This document shows, in pieces, positions 54,235 through 63,155 of a stretch of 64,000 bases of DNA. The notes under the pieces were generated by a model, which had not been told where the DNA came from, did no database searches, and saw only the letters and a list, made by a program, of their open reading frames with translations. Within the stretch, counting starts at the first letter, position 1. Each line of letters begins with the position of its first letter. Source of the DNA: Ralstonia pickettii (GTDB lineage Bacteria; Pseudomonadota; Gammaproteobacteria; Burkholderiales; Burkholderiaceae); contig NZ_CP066771.1 in assembly GCF_016466415.2 (NCBI RefSeq), positions 1,612,001-1,676,000 of the forward strand. The letters are read 5' to 3'. A program made the position numbers and the translations under genes.

Positions 54235-55779
54235 TTAGGACGGTGCGTTGGCAGCCTCGAGAAACGCCTTCAGCCGGCTTGCGCCGAGTGTACTGCTATA
54301 GAAAAATCCTTGTCCAAACTCGGCACGACTCGCCCGCGCGACATTGTGGTGCGCTGCGATCTCAATGCCTTCGACAACGACCACGGCGCCCATCTGGTGG
54401 GCCAATCTCGTCAATGCGCTGATCTGCCTGGAGCGCTCATCGGAATCCATTCGCAGCACGTCCCTGTCGATCTTCACCATCTCAAAGCTCATGCCTGCTG
54501 GCAGTTCAGGTCCGACGTCAGCGGGACGCACGGCCGACAGGGCAAAGCGCATTCCTCTATCGCGCGCCTGCGCCATCATCGGGATGAGTCGATTTCTGAA
54601 CTTTCTCGCGCTGCCGGCTCCGATCTTCAGTATGAGCGGAGGAAGACCGAGGGAGCCGACGTCACCGACGTCCGCGATGAATGCGGAACTCACCAGGTAA
54701 GACGCAGGAGCGGTAACGCCCAGATAGAGCGATCTCGGAGCGCCGATTTCCCGCAGATCCTGAGCGGCGCGCGACAGGGCGAATCGCGTCATCGGTCCGA
54801 TCAAACTACTGTTCTCAATGAACTTCATGTAGTGAGCAGGGCCCAGCGCACCGTACTTCTGATTGTCCCACCGCAACAACGCGTCGACGCCGATGCACCT
54901 TGCTCGCCTGACGCCCACGACGGGCTGGTACTCAACATGGAACTCACCGCGTCGCAGCCCTGCACGCGCAGCACGCAGCAGCGACTTGTCGTAGCGAAAC
55001 CATCTTTTGAGGGCGCAACCGACAACAATGACCAAAGCCGCTGCCAAGATCGGCCACAGCAGACCCGATATCGTCCATACCGAGGGACGCTGCGTAACAA
55101 TGCTCCCCGCAGTCCCCACTGCGACAGCTGTGTCGTCGGTGCCGACTAAAGGCGAGATCGCTCGCTCTTCGCAATCCTTACCTAGTGAGCAATCCGGGGG
55201 GGACATCGTTGGTGATTCGGGCGACTGCTCCGCACGGTCGACCTGCGAGGCGATGCCGGCCACCGCGTCAGAGGCCATTAACCCGCCCCGAACTACCGCC
55301 GCCTGGTCGCTGATTTGCCCAGGCAGTTCCCTACGCAATGTCACAATGTCCGGCCCCGTACCGTCCGTCGCGGCAGCTGGGCCGGTGAGCTCGGCATGCG
55401 TGCCGTCGGGCGAATCGCAAGTATTAGTCCGTAGAGGCATCGGACCAGCGACCGGACCCGCAACAGCTGCGGGAACTGGCGGCAACTGCGCAACCGATAC
55501 GTAGGTGGAGCCAAAGCGAATCCGGGGTGCCGGTGGACCAGCAAGCCAGTCTGTCAATTGCTGCCAGGAGTTGCGCTCAAACCAAAGACTGCGGCTCAAA
55601 CCAGTTTCGGGCGGATCTGCAAGAGCGAGCGAGGTGCCCGCGCAGGAGACCAGAACGACTGCGAACCCTCGCCGCGAGGCACAACAGAGCGCGATGAAGG
55701 CCTTGCGCCTGATCGTTGTTACCGGGAATCCAATTGCCATCAATTTATCGCTAAAAGAATTCGGCCTGAGAGTCGACAT
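54235..55779 (-). CDS. Membrane protein with degenerate EAL domain
   Basis: 514 residues. A membrane or signal anchor (FIALCCASRRGFAVVLVSCAG) is followed by a 190-residue, likely periplasmic Pro/Ala-rich region, a membrane segment (LLWPILAAALVIVVGCALKRWF, about 243-264), then an EAL-type domain (about 275-510). Key catalytic residues are lost: EAL reads DAL (GVDALLRW), the Asn strand reads LYLGVTAP, the LE-TE strand reads LILKIGAG and DDFGTG is absent, while KIDRD and VVEGIE remain. It cannot be an active c-di-GMP phosphodiesterase; it may bind protein or nucleotide. Paralogue of the gene at 57934-58929. Confidence 0.85.
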   Translation of the reverse strand: MSTLRPNSFSDKLMAIGFPVTTIRRKAFIALCCASRRGFAVVLVSCAGTSLALADPPETGLSRSLWFERNSWQQLTDWLAGPPAPRIRFGSTYVSVAQLPPVPAAVAGPVAGPMPLRTNTCDSPDGTHAELTGPAAATDGTGPDIVTLRRELPGQISDQAAVVRGGLMASDAVAGIASQVDRAEQSPESPTMSPPDCSLGKDCEERAISPLVGTDDTAVAVGTAGSIVTQRPSVWTISGLLWPILAAALVIVVGCALKRWFRYDKSLLRAARAGLRRGEFHVEYQPVVGVRRARCIGVDALLRWDNQKYGALGPAHYMKFIENSSLIGPMTRFALSRAAQDLREIGAPRSLYLGVTAPASYLVSSAFIADVGDVGSLGLPPLILKIGAGSARKFRNRLIPMMAQARDRGMRFALSAVRPADVGPELPAGMSFEMVKIDRDVLRMDSDERSRQISALTRLAHQMGAVVVVEGIEIAAHHNVARASRAEFGQGFFYSSTLGASRLKAFLEAANAPS

Positions 55780-55984
55780 CGATCGAACACGCTAGGCGTA
55801 GGCTAAACATTAGAAGAAGTGGGACCGGTCTGCGCCGCACTTTGCCAGCGTGTGTGCATCCGCAATAGAAGCAGGTTGCAAAAGAAAAGCCGTATCAGAT
55901 TGAAAAGCGGCTATCTTTTAAAGGTGGACGGGTGTGCTGCCGGCACCGACCTGGCAGCAAGGGGGAGCCCTCTGCGAGGAGCAC

Positions 55985-57439
55985 ATGTTGAAACGCTACG
56001 AACGGTTAGCCGACCAACTCAGCGAGCTCATCAAGCGCGGTGATCTGCCACCCGGCGCACGTATTCCTTCGGTTCGCGCGGCATGCAAGGCGTGGGGGGT
56101 GAGCCCCGCAACGGTATTTCGCGCCTACTACCTGCTCGAAAACCGGGGGGTGATCAGGGCGCGTCCGCGTTCAGGCTATTTCGTGTCTCCGGGCCCCATA
56201 GAAACAACGCAAGCGAGTCCCACGCCGCTTCCGGGTATCGCCCCGAAGACCGTCAATGTCAGCGATCTTGTCTTTGAGGTCCTCAAGACGATCAGACAGC
56301 CCGAGACTGTCCCACTTGGTTCAGCGTTCCTGAGCCCTGCGCTGTTTCCATTGGCGCGCGTCGGCAAGTCGTGCGCGACAGTCAATCGGTCAACGCACCC
56401 GGCCAGCATGATTGACGGCCTGCCGCCGGGATATGAAGGATTGCGCCAGCAGATTTCGGCGCGTTACCTGATGACGGGGATGACGATGCCCGTCGACGAG
56501 ATCGTCATTACGAGCGGGGCACTCGAAGCCCTGACGCTCAGTGCCCAGTTGCTCGCCGCTCCAGGTGATGTGATCGTGATCGAAAGGCCGACGTTCTACG
56601 CGGCGTTACAGGCTATCGAGCGACTAAGGCTGAACGTAGTGGAGATTCCTGTCGATCCGGTGAAGGGTCATGATCTGGATGCGCTCGCGCGTGCGCTGCA
56701 GCAACATCCGGTTCGTGCCTGCTGGTTCATGACCTCGTTCCACAATCCGACCGGGGTGACGCTTGGCGATTCCAGGAAGCAGGCGCTGGTTGATCTGCTC
56801 GCCAGACACGACGTGCCGCTCATCGAGGATGACGTCTACAACGAGCTGCATTTTGGCCCGGACCCGGTGCGTCCGGCGAAATACTTTGACCGGAAAGGTC
56901 TTGTCATCCATTGTGGATCGTTTTCGAAGTGCCTGGCGCCCGGATATCGCATCGGCTGGGCGGCAGCCGGAAAGTTCGCGGACAGGCTTGAACACGCAAA
57001 ATGGATGACCACCTTATCGGCCAGCATGCCCGCGCAGCGTGCAATCGCCGACTACCTGGAGCATGGCGGCTACGAACGTTTCCTCCACAAACTGCGCCGC
57101 GAGTTGGCCCATCAGCAATCGCAGATGCTCGACGCGATCGGCCGGTACTTCCCAGCCAATACGATGGCGACCAAGTCAGACGGCGGCTATTTCACGTGGG
57201 TTGCGCTTCCGGATCACGTAGACTCGATAGAGTTCTTCCAGGCTGCGCTCACCAGTGGCATCAGTATCGCCCCTGGCCCCATCTTCTCTGCGGACGGCGG
57301 CTTTCGCCACCGTGTGCGACTGAACTATGGGTATCCGTGGTCGGCGCGGCTCGATAGAGCGGTCGCGACACTAGGCGCTCTGTGCGCTGATGAATCGCGT
57401 TGCGGCGCTAAGCTGGCAGGCCCGGTTCGGCCGGCATGA
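55985..57439 (+). CDS. MocR/PdxR-type regulator (GntR HTH plus aminotransferase domain)
   Basis: 484 residues. GntR winged helix (1-75, with RIPSVRAACKAWGVSPATVFRAYYLLE in two parts) joined to a fold-type I aminotransferase domain (about 100-470) with the PLP Lys in SFSKCLAPGYRIGW and the Asn/Asp/Tyr set in HNPTGV and EDDVYNELHF. MocR proteins sense PLP-linked amino compounds and regulate an adjacent gene. GAGGAG precedes ATG 55985. It is divergent from the degenerate EAL gene, so control of it or of the opposite EAL pair is plausible. Confidence 0.9.
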   Translation: MLKRYERLADQLSELIKRGDLPPGARIPSVRAACKAWGVSPATVFRAYYLLENRGVIRARPRSGYFVSPGPIETTQASPTPLPGIAPKTVNVSDLVFEVLKTIRQPETVPLGSAFLSPALFPLARVGKSCATVNRSTHPASMIDGLPPGYEGLRQQISARYLMTGMTMPVDEIVITSGALEALTLSAQLLAAPGDVIVIERPTFYAALQAIERLRLNVVEIPVDPVKGHDLDALARALQQHPVRACWFMTSFHNPTGVTLGDSRKQALVDLLARHDVPLIEDDVYNELHFGPDPVRPAKYFDRKGLVIHCGSFSKCLAPGYRIGWAAAGKFADRLEHAKWMTTLSASMPAQRAIADYLEHGGYERFLHKLRRELAHQQSQMLDAIGRYFPANTMATKSDGGYFTWVALPDHVDSIEFFQAALTSGISIAPGPIFSADGGFRHRVRLNYGYPWSARLDRAVATLGALCADESRCGAKLAGPVRPA

Positions 57440-57451
57440 TACGGGCGCAGA

Positions 57452-57937
57452 TCAACGCGGCGCGCAGGCCGGTGAATCGTGAATCTCATGCACGACAATA
57501 CGGGTCTTGCCTGAGACTTTCCCACGATACATCCCGGCATCCGCCGCGCGTAACAGGGCTTCGCCCCTTGAGTTTGGTGCACGGTAGACGCAGCGCAATG
57601 CCTGCGAAAAAGCGGATCCCAAATTCGCCGGTTGGCAGAAGCCCCTGCGCAAGCTCCGCATCAGACGGCGCATCCCTGACGACGAACGGTTTCTCACTTT
57701 GGAGGGTCCGGCAATGATAGGTCTCAAGTTGAATACGACCTCCCGTCCGCACTCGATAGCGCCGATGACTTCTGGCTGACCCAGACGGGCGAGACACACA
57801 AGGGCCATTGGTAAATTCAACGCGCACGCGGGGCGACCCGCCCCCCGCTCAAAGTACTGATCGTCCTCGCTTTCCATGGGTAGGGGCACGCTGGCTGGCT
57901 GTTGTTCCTGCGCATCTGTGAGGCATTCGTCTTTCAC
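57452..57937 (-). pseudogene. Decayed GGDEF-domain coding sequence
   Basis: The frame from GTG 57937 ends in a GGDEF-family C-terminal signature (EALLRAADAGMYRGKVSGKTRIVV), and its front part (NLPMALVCLARLGQPEVIG) resembles the start of a GGDEF domain. The middle matches only in another frame (57486-57827: SEKPFVV where GGDEFVV is expected, then IRFFAGIALR). At least two frameshifts therefore separate the parts, and the GGDEF motif itself is lost. It overlaps the EAL stop by GTGA, so the two were once coupled. Confidence 0.6.
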
Positions 57938-58929
57938 GCTTTGAGCCCCGTTCCGGTGTCATCTTGTAATGTTTTTATCGACGCCGAAGCAAATGCCCGG
58001 AGCTGATCGACTGCCATCGGCTTCCCGTACAGGTATCCCTGCGCCAGGTCGATTCCCGAGCGCAGCACCACATCGTGTTCGACAGCGGTTTCGACGCCTT
58101 CCGCCACAACTCTCGCACCATACGTATGCACTAACGCGGCTACCGACTTCAGAAACTCGATACTCGCTTCGCCACGCATTGCTAGAAAAATCCGGTCCAC
58201 CTTCACGTAATCGAACCGGAAGTCCGCGAGTAAGTCGAAATTGCTGAAGCCGGTGCCGAAATCGTCGAGTGACAGGCGTACGCCGCGTTGCCTCATGTGG
58301 CTAAGCACCAGATCAACACGCGGCGTACGCTCGACGCAGCTGCGCTCGGTGAGCTCCAGAACGAGGCGCTTCTTGACCATGCCGGCGGACTCGCAGACAT
58401 CCTCGGCAAAGCCGTCCTCCATCAGATGCCGCGCGCAGACGTTTACCGATATGTGCCAGTGCTGGGGGAACGGCGGCTGGATCAGTGCGTGATTCGCCTC
58501 GCGCAGCACGAAACGGGTTAGCTCGCCGAGCAGACGTGTGCCCTGGAGTTCTCCAATGAACTGCCCTGGGCCCGCGGCTCCGAATGTGGGATGGACCCAC
58601 CGGAGCAAAGCTTCCACGCCCACGCAATGTCGCGTGTGCATGTCCACAATTGGCTGATAAACGACATGAAACTCACCACGGCGAAGACCAATGCGCACCG
58701 CGCGCAGCAATCGTGCTCTTGGGCGAACCCAATAACCAACGTACAAAACTGCGCCGCAAGCAGATAGTGCGATAAACGAAACGACCGCGTCGCGAGAAGA
58801 GAACAAGCGCGCTGCGAGCAAACCAGCCAGACTCGACGTAACGGCGACAGCCACCGCCGCGTAAAGATGCTCGCCCAATACAGGTCGCAACCGACGCATT
58901 CGTGCCGTGCAGCGTTGCAAAAGTCGCAT
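57934..58929 (-). CDS. Membrane-bound EAL-domain protein, likely c-di-GMP phosphodiesterase
   Basis: 331 residues. Two membrane segments (about 22-45 and 48-67) and an EAL domain directly after. The catalytic set is complete: VGVEALLRW, Asn in HISVNVCAR, ELTERS, DDFGTGFSNFDLL, KVDR and AEGVET, with Gln in LAQGYLYGKP. It should hydrolyse c-di-GMP at the membrane. It lacks a sensor domain beyond the helices. Just upstream of the decayed GGDEF frame on the same strand; paralogous to the degenerate EAL protein. Confidence 0.88.
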   Translation of the reverse strand: MRLLQRCTARMRRLRPVLGEHLYAAVAVAVTSSLAGLLAARLFSSRDAVVSFIALSACGAVLYVGYWVRPRARLLRAVRIGLRRGEFHVVYQPIVDMHTRHCVGVEALLRWVHPTFGAAGPGQFIGELQGTRLLGELTRFVLREANHALIQPPFPQHWHISVNVCARHLMEDGFAEDVCESAGMVKKRLVLELTERSCVERTPRVDLVLSHMRQRGVRLSLDDFGTGFSNFDLLADFRFDYVKVDRIFLAMRGEASIEFLKSVAALVHTYGARVVAEGVETAVEHDVVLRSGIDLAQGYLYGKPMAVDQLRAFASASIKTLQDDTGTGLKA

Positions 58930-59325
58930 GACGTTGCTTTCGAACGGTTATCTGAGTTGCGAACTATGACCTGACTGCCATCCCAAAACGAGTAGCAGTT
59001 ACGTGTCAAAACACGCATATCAGATCCGCCGTCACACGCTGGCAAGTTGGCGCAGCATCCAGCTGAAGCAGGCTTGTCTGCTTACTCAGTGGCTCGCGCG
59101 CTCGCCTTCACCGTTAAGACGACTAGCAAAGCTCCAGCGCGGTATGACCCCGGAGGCCAAGACAATCAGACGCGGGCCGCTATCGACTCGTGGAGGTGCC
59201 GTGGATGAATGAAGATGCCATTCGGCTCCTCGATGAGAGGAAGAAATGAAAAATGCCCCACTCGGCGGTGAGGCTTGCTTGGTGTGCGGTGGGCGCGTTG
59301 AAGTCGGCTTGCGCGCTACGTCGGC
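58930..59325. other. Gene-free stretch upstream of the EAL gene
   Basis: About 400 bases. No frame with family resemblance; a 69-codon plus frame (59003-59212) lacks a ribosome site and a coherent composition. It should contain the EAL promoter, but I found no clear pair of hexamers. Confidence 0.4.
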
Positions 59326-59562
59326 TTAGTGTTCGATATCGATCTCGATCGGAAACCGGCCGTCGCGCGGCACGTGAGCCTGTTGGGTGTGGATGGCCTT
59401 TTCCGCGCTATACACCGTGACGGTGTAGGTGCCTTCCGCCAGCTCGACTTCCTTGCCGAAATCGACTCCGTTATGGCCCCACCGCGCCGTACCGACCGTA
59501 ACGGCCGGCCCGACGAGATTCTCTTTGTTGTGCCCGACAAGGGTGACGACGACTTTTGCCAT
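59326..59562 (-). CDS. Small beta-rich protein, unknown function
   Basis: 78 residues with alternating hydrophobic strands (KVVVTLVGHN, YTVTVYSAEKAIHTQ, PIEIDIEH) suggesting an immunoglobulin-like or single beta domain. No signal peptide and no cysteine. GAGGAG lies eight bases before ATG 59562. Divergent from the next gene, the two ATGs overlap by two bases. No family recognised; accessory in location. Confidence 0.7.
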   Translation of the reverse strand: MAKVVVTLVGHNKENLVGPAVTVGTARWGHNGVDFGKEVELAEGTYTVTVYSAEKAIHTQQAHVPRDGRFPIEIDIEH

Positions 59563-59893
59563 GATCGCTCCTCAACTGTTGAACGTTGAATGGGTCTCAT
59601 GGGCGCATGTGGGTGACTTGCGCGCCGATGACCTTCCATACGGTAAGGAGCGGCGCGCCAGTTTCCTATGGGGCTTGCGCCATGTGTCGGAGGTCTGTGC
59701 CTCGACGTTCTGGCCGCTCAAGGACGTCAACTCCGACAGCCGATCCGGGTTGTCCGGCGAGGTGAAATCGGCCGAGGAAACCGGGTTGCTCTGGCTCATC
59801 GCGCAGCGCCTGGCGGTCTTGGCCGACCTGTTGCACTTTTCGTACGTCGCCGGAGTCCCTAGCCTTATGGAGTATTGCGTCGGCCGCCATTGA
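59561..59893 (+). CDS. Small orphan protein, unknown function
   Basis: Up to 110 residues. High third-position GC throughout supports coding. The text is helical with Trp-rich spots (FLWGLRHVSEVCASTFWPL, then ETGLLWLIAQRLAVLADLLHFS, each partial). The start is uncertain: ATG 59561 overlaps the opposite-strand ATG; TTG 59579 and GTG 59606 are alternatives. No family recognised. It could be part of the same accessory unit as its divergent neighbour. Confidence 0.5.
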   Translation: MIAPQLLNVEWVSWAHVGDLRADDLPYGKERRASFLWGLRHVSEVCASTFWPLKDVNSDSRSGLSGEVKSAEETGLLWLIAQRLAVLADLLHFSYVAGVPSLMEYCVGRH

Positions 59894-60219
59894 GGCGACG
59901 GCCCGGCAGTTCGGGGCGTGTACGGGCGCCCTCATCTACAAGATCAACTTGGGACAGGCGAGGTTGAGCCTATCGCACCCCATCTACCGCCTTGCTCGTA
60001 AAAATTAGCTCGTGCTCAAGCGGCATCACGGCTGATTGGATTCATGTGATGTTCGGCCGGGCAAGGCGCGCCCGCTGATACCATAGCGCCATTCGTGCAA
60101 CACGGATGCCACACTGAGTCAGTTTGCGCATGGTGGGTCGCCAGATGGGTCGCTGGACAAAAAATCCCCCACCTGGCACCCACCCTAAGCCATTGAAGTC
60201 AAAAAGAAATTCTGAAACG
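59894..60219. other. Gene-free stretch upstream of xthA
   Basis: About 325 bases with no supported gene. It contains GGTGGGTGCCAGGTGGG (minus strand, about 60165-60185) and a run of A near the xthA start. No direct repeat matching the prlC 3' side was found. Confidence 0.4.
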
Positions 60220-61029
60220 ATGCGAGTCGCCACCTGGAACGTCAACTCTTTGAAGGTCCGCCTACCGCACGTGCTGCAATGGTTGGCCGAGCGCGAAGCC
60301 GACGCCACGCCCATCGACCTGCTCTGCCTGCAGGAACTCAAGCTGCCCGATGACCGCTATCCGCTCGCCGAGCTGGACGCCGCGGGGTACGCGTCGTTGT
60401 TCACAGGTCAGAAGACGTACAACGGCGTTGCCATCCTCTCGCGCAAGGCCTCTGTGCCAGAAGGCCGCGATGTGGTGAAGAACATCCCGGGCTTTACCGA
60501 CGACCAGCAGCGCATCGTGGCCGCCACATATGACGTGGACGGTGGCCCTGTCCGCGTGATTTCTGCATATATCCCAAACGGACAGGCGCTTGATTCCGAC
60601 AAATTTGTCTACAAGCTGCGCTGGCTGGAAGCGCTGCAGGCGTGGCTGGCGAGCGAGATGGCCGCAAACCCGCGGCTGATGCTGCTGGGCGACTTCAACA
60701 TCGCCCCGGAAGATCGCGACGTGCACGACCCGAAAAAGTGGGAGGGGCAGAATCTGGTGTCGCCGGAAGAGCGCGCGGCGTTTCGTGCAATGCAAGCTGC
60801 GGGGCTGGTCGATGCCTTTCGCATGTTTGAGCAGGAAGACAAGCTGTTTTCGTGGTGGGACTACCGCATGTTCGGCTTCAAGCGCAACGCGGGCCTGCGA
60901 ATCGACCACATCATGCTGTCGCCCGAACTGGCCAAGCTGTGCGAGTCGTGCCATATCGATCGGGTGCCACGCACTTGGGAGCAGCCGTCGGACCACACAC
61001 CCGTGGTCGCCGCCTTGCGCAGCGCATAA
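60220..61029 (+). CDS. xthA: Exodeoxyribonuclease III
   Basis: A 269-residue Mg-dependent AP endonuclease/3'-5' exonuclease of base-excision repair. Motifs: MRVATWNVNSLKVRL at the start, CLQELKLPD (metal Glu), ISAYIPNGQ, LGDFNIAPEDRDVHD and the His in EQPSDHTPVVA. I chose ATG 60220; an upstream ATG adds 32 non-family residues. The ribosome site is weak, possibly because the upstream DNA is foreign. hpaR follows after 12 bases. Confidence 0.94.
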   Translation: MRVATWNVNSLKVRLPHVLQWLAEREADATPIDLLCLQELKLPDDRYPLAELDAAGYASLFTGQKTYNGVAILSRKASVPEGRDVVKNIPGFTDDQQRIVAATYDVDGGPVRVISAYIPNGQALDSDKFVYKLRWLEALQAWLASEMAANPRLMLLGDFNIAPEDRDVHDPKKWEGQNLVSPEERAAFRAMQAAGLVDAFRMFEQEDKLFSWWDYRMFGFKRNAGLRIDHIMLSPELAKLCESCHIDRVPRTWEQPSDHTPVVAALRSA

Positions 61030-61041
61030 GGAGCGCCCCGC

Positions 61042-61506
61042 ATGGCTTCCGCCTTCAAGCACCGCAATCTACCGCATCTGCTGCTGCGCGCGCGAGAGAC
61101 CTTCATGGCGCGCTTCCGGCCGATCCTGCGCGAGCGCGGCATCACCGAGCAGCAATGGCGCGTGCTGCGTACGCTCAACGATACCGGCGACATGGAGCCC
61201 AACCAGCTCGCCGATGCATGCCTGATCCTGAGCCCAAGCCTGACGCGCATGCTGGCGGCAATGGAGCAGTCCGAGATGATCGTGCGTACGAAATCATCGG
61301 TGGATCAGCGCCGCCAGGTGATTTCGCTCACACCCAAAAGCCGCCAGTTCCTGGCCGACGTTGAACCGCAGGTGGATGCGGAATACGCGCGCATCGAAGC
61401 ACAGTTGGGCCGCGCGCGGCTCGATGCACTCTACGCAGCCATTGATGAGTCGATCCAGGTCATGGAAACGCACACGCCCATGGGCCGCTTCATCGGCGAC
61501 GAGTAA
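61042..61506 (+). CDS. hpaR: MarR-family regulator HpaR
   Basis: 154 residues, winged HTH of the MarR family with the HpaR opening FKHRNLPHLLLRARETFMA and recognition region SPSLTRMLAAMEQSEMI. HpaR represses homoprotocatechuate degradation genes and is relieved by the aromatic substrate. It is convergent with hpaI (stops 7 bases apart) and follows xthA closely, so it may be read from the xthA transcript. Confidence 0.9.
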   Translation: MASAFKHRNLPHLLLRARETFMARFRPILRERGITEQQWRVLRTLNDTGDMEPNQLADACLILSPSLTRMLAAMEQSEMIVRTKSSVDQRRQVISLTPKSRQFLADVEPQVDAEYARIEAQLGRARLDALYAAIDESIQVMETHTPMGRFIGDE

Positions 61507-61512
61507 CGCCCG

Positions 61513-62319
61513 TCAATACACACTGGCGGCGGGCTGGGGACTGGCTGCGTCGTCTCCCTTGAATGCCTTGGCCAGTTGCTCTGCGCTGCGCGCCAGCAAC
61601 GTGACATCCGTGCCCACCGCAACGAACGTCGCACCCAGCGACAGGTAGTGCTTCGCCTGCGCCTGATCGGCCGACAGAATGCCCGCCGCCTTGCCTGACG
61701 CAACGATGCGTTGAATCGCGCCGTCGATCGCCTCGCGGACTTCCGGATGCCCCGGCGCCCCAAGATGCCCCATGGACGCGGCGAGGTCGCCCGGGCCAAT
61801 GAAGACGCCGTCTACGCCGTCCACCGCAAGCATCGCGTCAAGATGCTCCAGGCTTTCTGCCGTTTCAGCCTGGATAAGCGTGCACATCTGCGCATCGGCC
61901 TGGTGGAGGTAATCGTCCACACGGTTCCAGCGTGATGCTCGCGCCAACGCACTGCCGACGCCGCGAATACCGTTCGGGGGATAGCGCATCGCCTCGACGG
62001 CGGCACGCGCCTCGTCGGCGTTCTGCACCATCGGCACAAGCAGCGTCTGCGCGCCGATGTCTACCAGGCGCTTGATCTCGACCGGATCGTTCCAGGCCGG
62101 CCGCACGATGGGATGCGAGGCGTACGGCGCAACCGCCTGCAATTGCGCAAGCGTCGATTGCAGTTGATTCGGCGCATGCTCGTTGTCGATCAGTAGCCAG
62201 TCAAAACCAGCCCCGGCCACAATCTCTGCCGGGTACGGATGCGCCATTGCGAGCCACAATCCGATCTGCGGCCGGCGCTCCGCCAACGCTCGCTTGAAGT
62301 TGTTCACCGGGAGTTGCAT
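61513..62319 (-). CDS. hpaI: 4-hydroxy-2-oxoheptanedioate aldolase HpaI
   Basis: A 268-residue class II aldolase of the HpcH/HpaI family, splitting 4-hydroxy-2-oxoheptanedioate to pyruvate and succinic semialdehyde. Motifs: [42 protein letters not shown] and [15 protein letters not shown]. Last gene of the minus-strand hpa run; its start is 29 bases from the hpaH stop. Confidence 0.95.
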   Translation of the reverse strand: MQLPVNNFKRALAERRPQIGLWLAMAHPYPAEIVAGAGFDWLLIDNEHAPNQLQSTLAQLQAVAPYASHPIVRPAWNDPVEIKRLVDIGAQTLLVPMVQNADEARAAVEAMRYPPNGIRGVGSALARASRWNRVDDYLHQADAQMCTLIQAETAESLEHLDAMLAVDGVDGVFIGPGDLAASMGHLGAPGHPEVREAIDGAIQRIVASGKAAGILSADQAQAKHYLSLGATFVAVGTDVTLLARSAEQLAKAFKGDDAASPQPAASVY

Positions 62320-62348
62320 GGCCAGGACATCCTTTGGGCGTTAGACAG

Positions 62349-63152
62349 TTAGACGAAATGGCAGGCGATGCTGCCAAGCGGACCGTAGTCGCAATGGAAT
62401 GTATCACCGGCCCGCGCCGGCACGGGCCGTGTGAATGAACCGCCAAGGATGACCTGGCCCGGTTCCAGTGCGACGCCGTGCGGCGCCAGCTTGTTGGCCA
62501 GCCAGACCACGCCGTTCGCTGGGTGGTTCAGGACGCCGGCTGCCACGCCTGTCTCTTCGATGACGGCGTTGCGCGAAAAGATGGCACTCACCCAGCGCAG
62601 ATCCACATCGCGCATGCGGATGGGCCGGCCGCCCATCACGACGCCGGCATTGGCGGCGTTGTCGGCGATCGTGTCAAACACCTTGCGTGGACGCCCGCTG
62701 TCAGGATCGATCGATTGCGAGCGCGCGTCGATGATCTCCAAGGCCGGTATCACGTGATCCACCGCGTCGTACACATCGAACAGCGTCACCTCCGGCCCCT
62801 CCAGGCGCTTGCCGAGCACGAAGGCGAGTTCCACTTCCACGCGCGGCACGATGAAGCGGCTGGTGGGGATCTCGCTCCCCTCGGCAAAGAACATGTCGTT
62901 GAGCAGCGCACCATAGTCGGGCTCGTCGATCTGTGAAGACTGCTGCATGGCGCGTGATGTCAATCCGATCTTGTGGCCCTTCAAGCGTCGCCCCGCTGCC
63001 AGCTTCATCGCGACCCATTCGCGCTGGATGGCATAGGCGTCTTCGATGGTGATGTCGGGGTGGTCAAGCGAGACCTGGCGGATCTGCCTGCGGTCGATCT
63101 CGGCCTGATGCAGGCGACGCGCGATGGTCTGGATGATCGTGGTGTCGAGCAT
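62349..63152 (-). CDS. hpaH: 2-oxo-hept-4-ene-1,7-dioate hydratase HpaH
   Basis: 267 residues of the hydratase/decarboxylase family (FAH-like fold). Motifs: GHKIGLTSRAMQQSSQI, ELAFVLGKRLEG and GVLNHPANGVVWLANKLA with Glu in the metal site. It hydrates the ring-cleavage product before HpaI. Three bases separate it from hpaF. Confidence 0.94.
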   Translation of the reverse strand: MLDTTIIQTIARRLHQAEIDRRQIRQVSLDHPDITIEDAYAIQREWVAMKLAAGRRLKGHKIGLTSRAMQQSSQIDEPDYGALLNDMFFAEGSEIPTSRFIVPRVEVELAFVLGKRLEGPEVTLFDVYDAVDHVIPALEIIDARSQSIDPDSGRPRKVFDTIADNAANAGVVMGGRPIRMRDVDLRWVSAIFSRNAVIEETGVAAGVLNHPANGVVWLANKLAPHGVALEPGQVILGGSFTRPVPARAGDTFHCDYGPLGSIACHFV

Positions 63153-63155
63153 GCG

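Noticed and set aside
59666-59935. A minus-strand 89-codon frame opposite the small orphan gene
   Set aside because: The plus-strand frame has much stronger third-position GC, and the minus frame has no ribosome site.
53798-60219. Attachment-site repeats or an integrase bounding the accessory block
   Set aside because: No integrase gene and no matching direct repeats were found at the two edges by eye.
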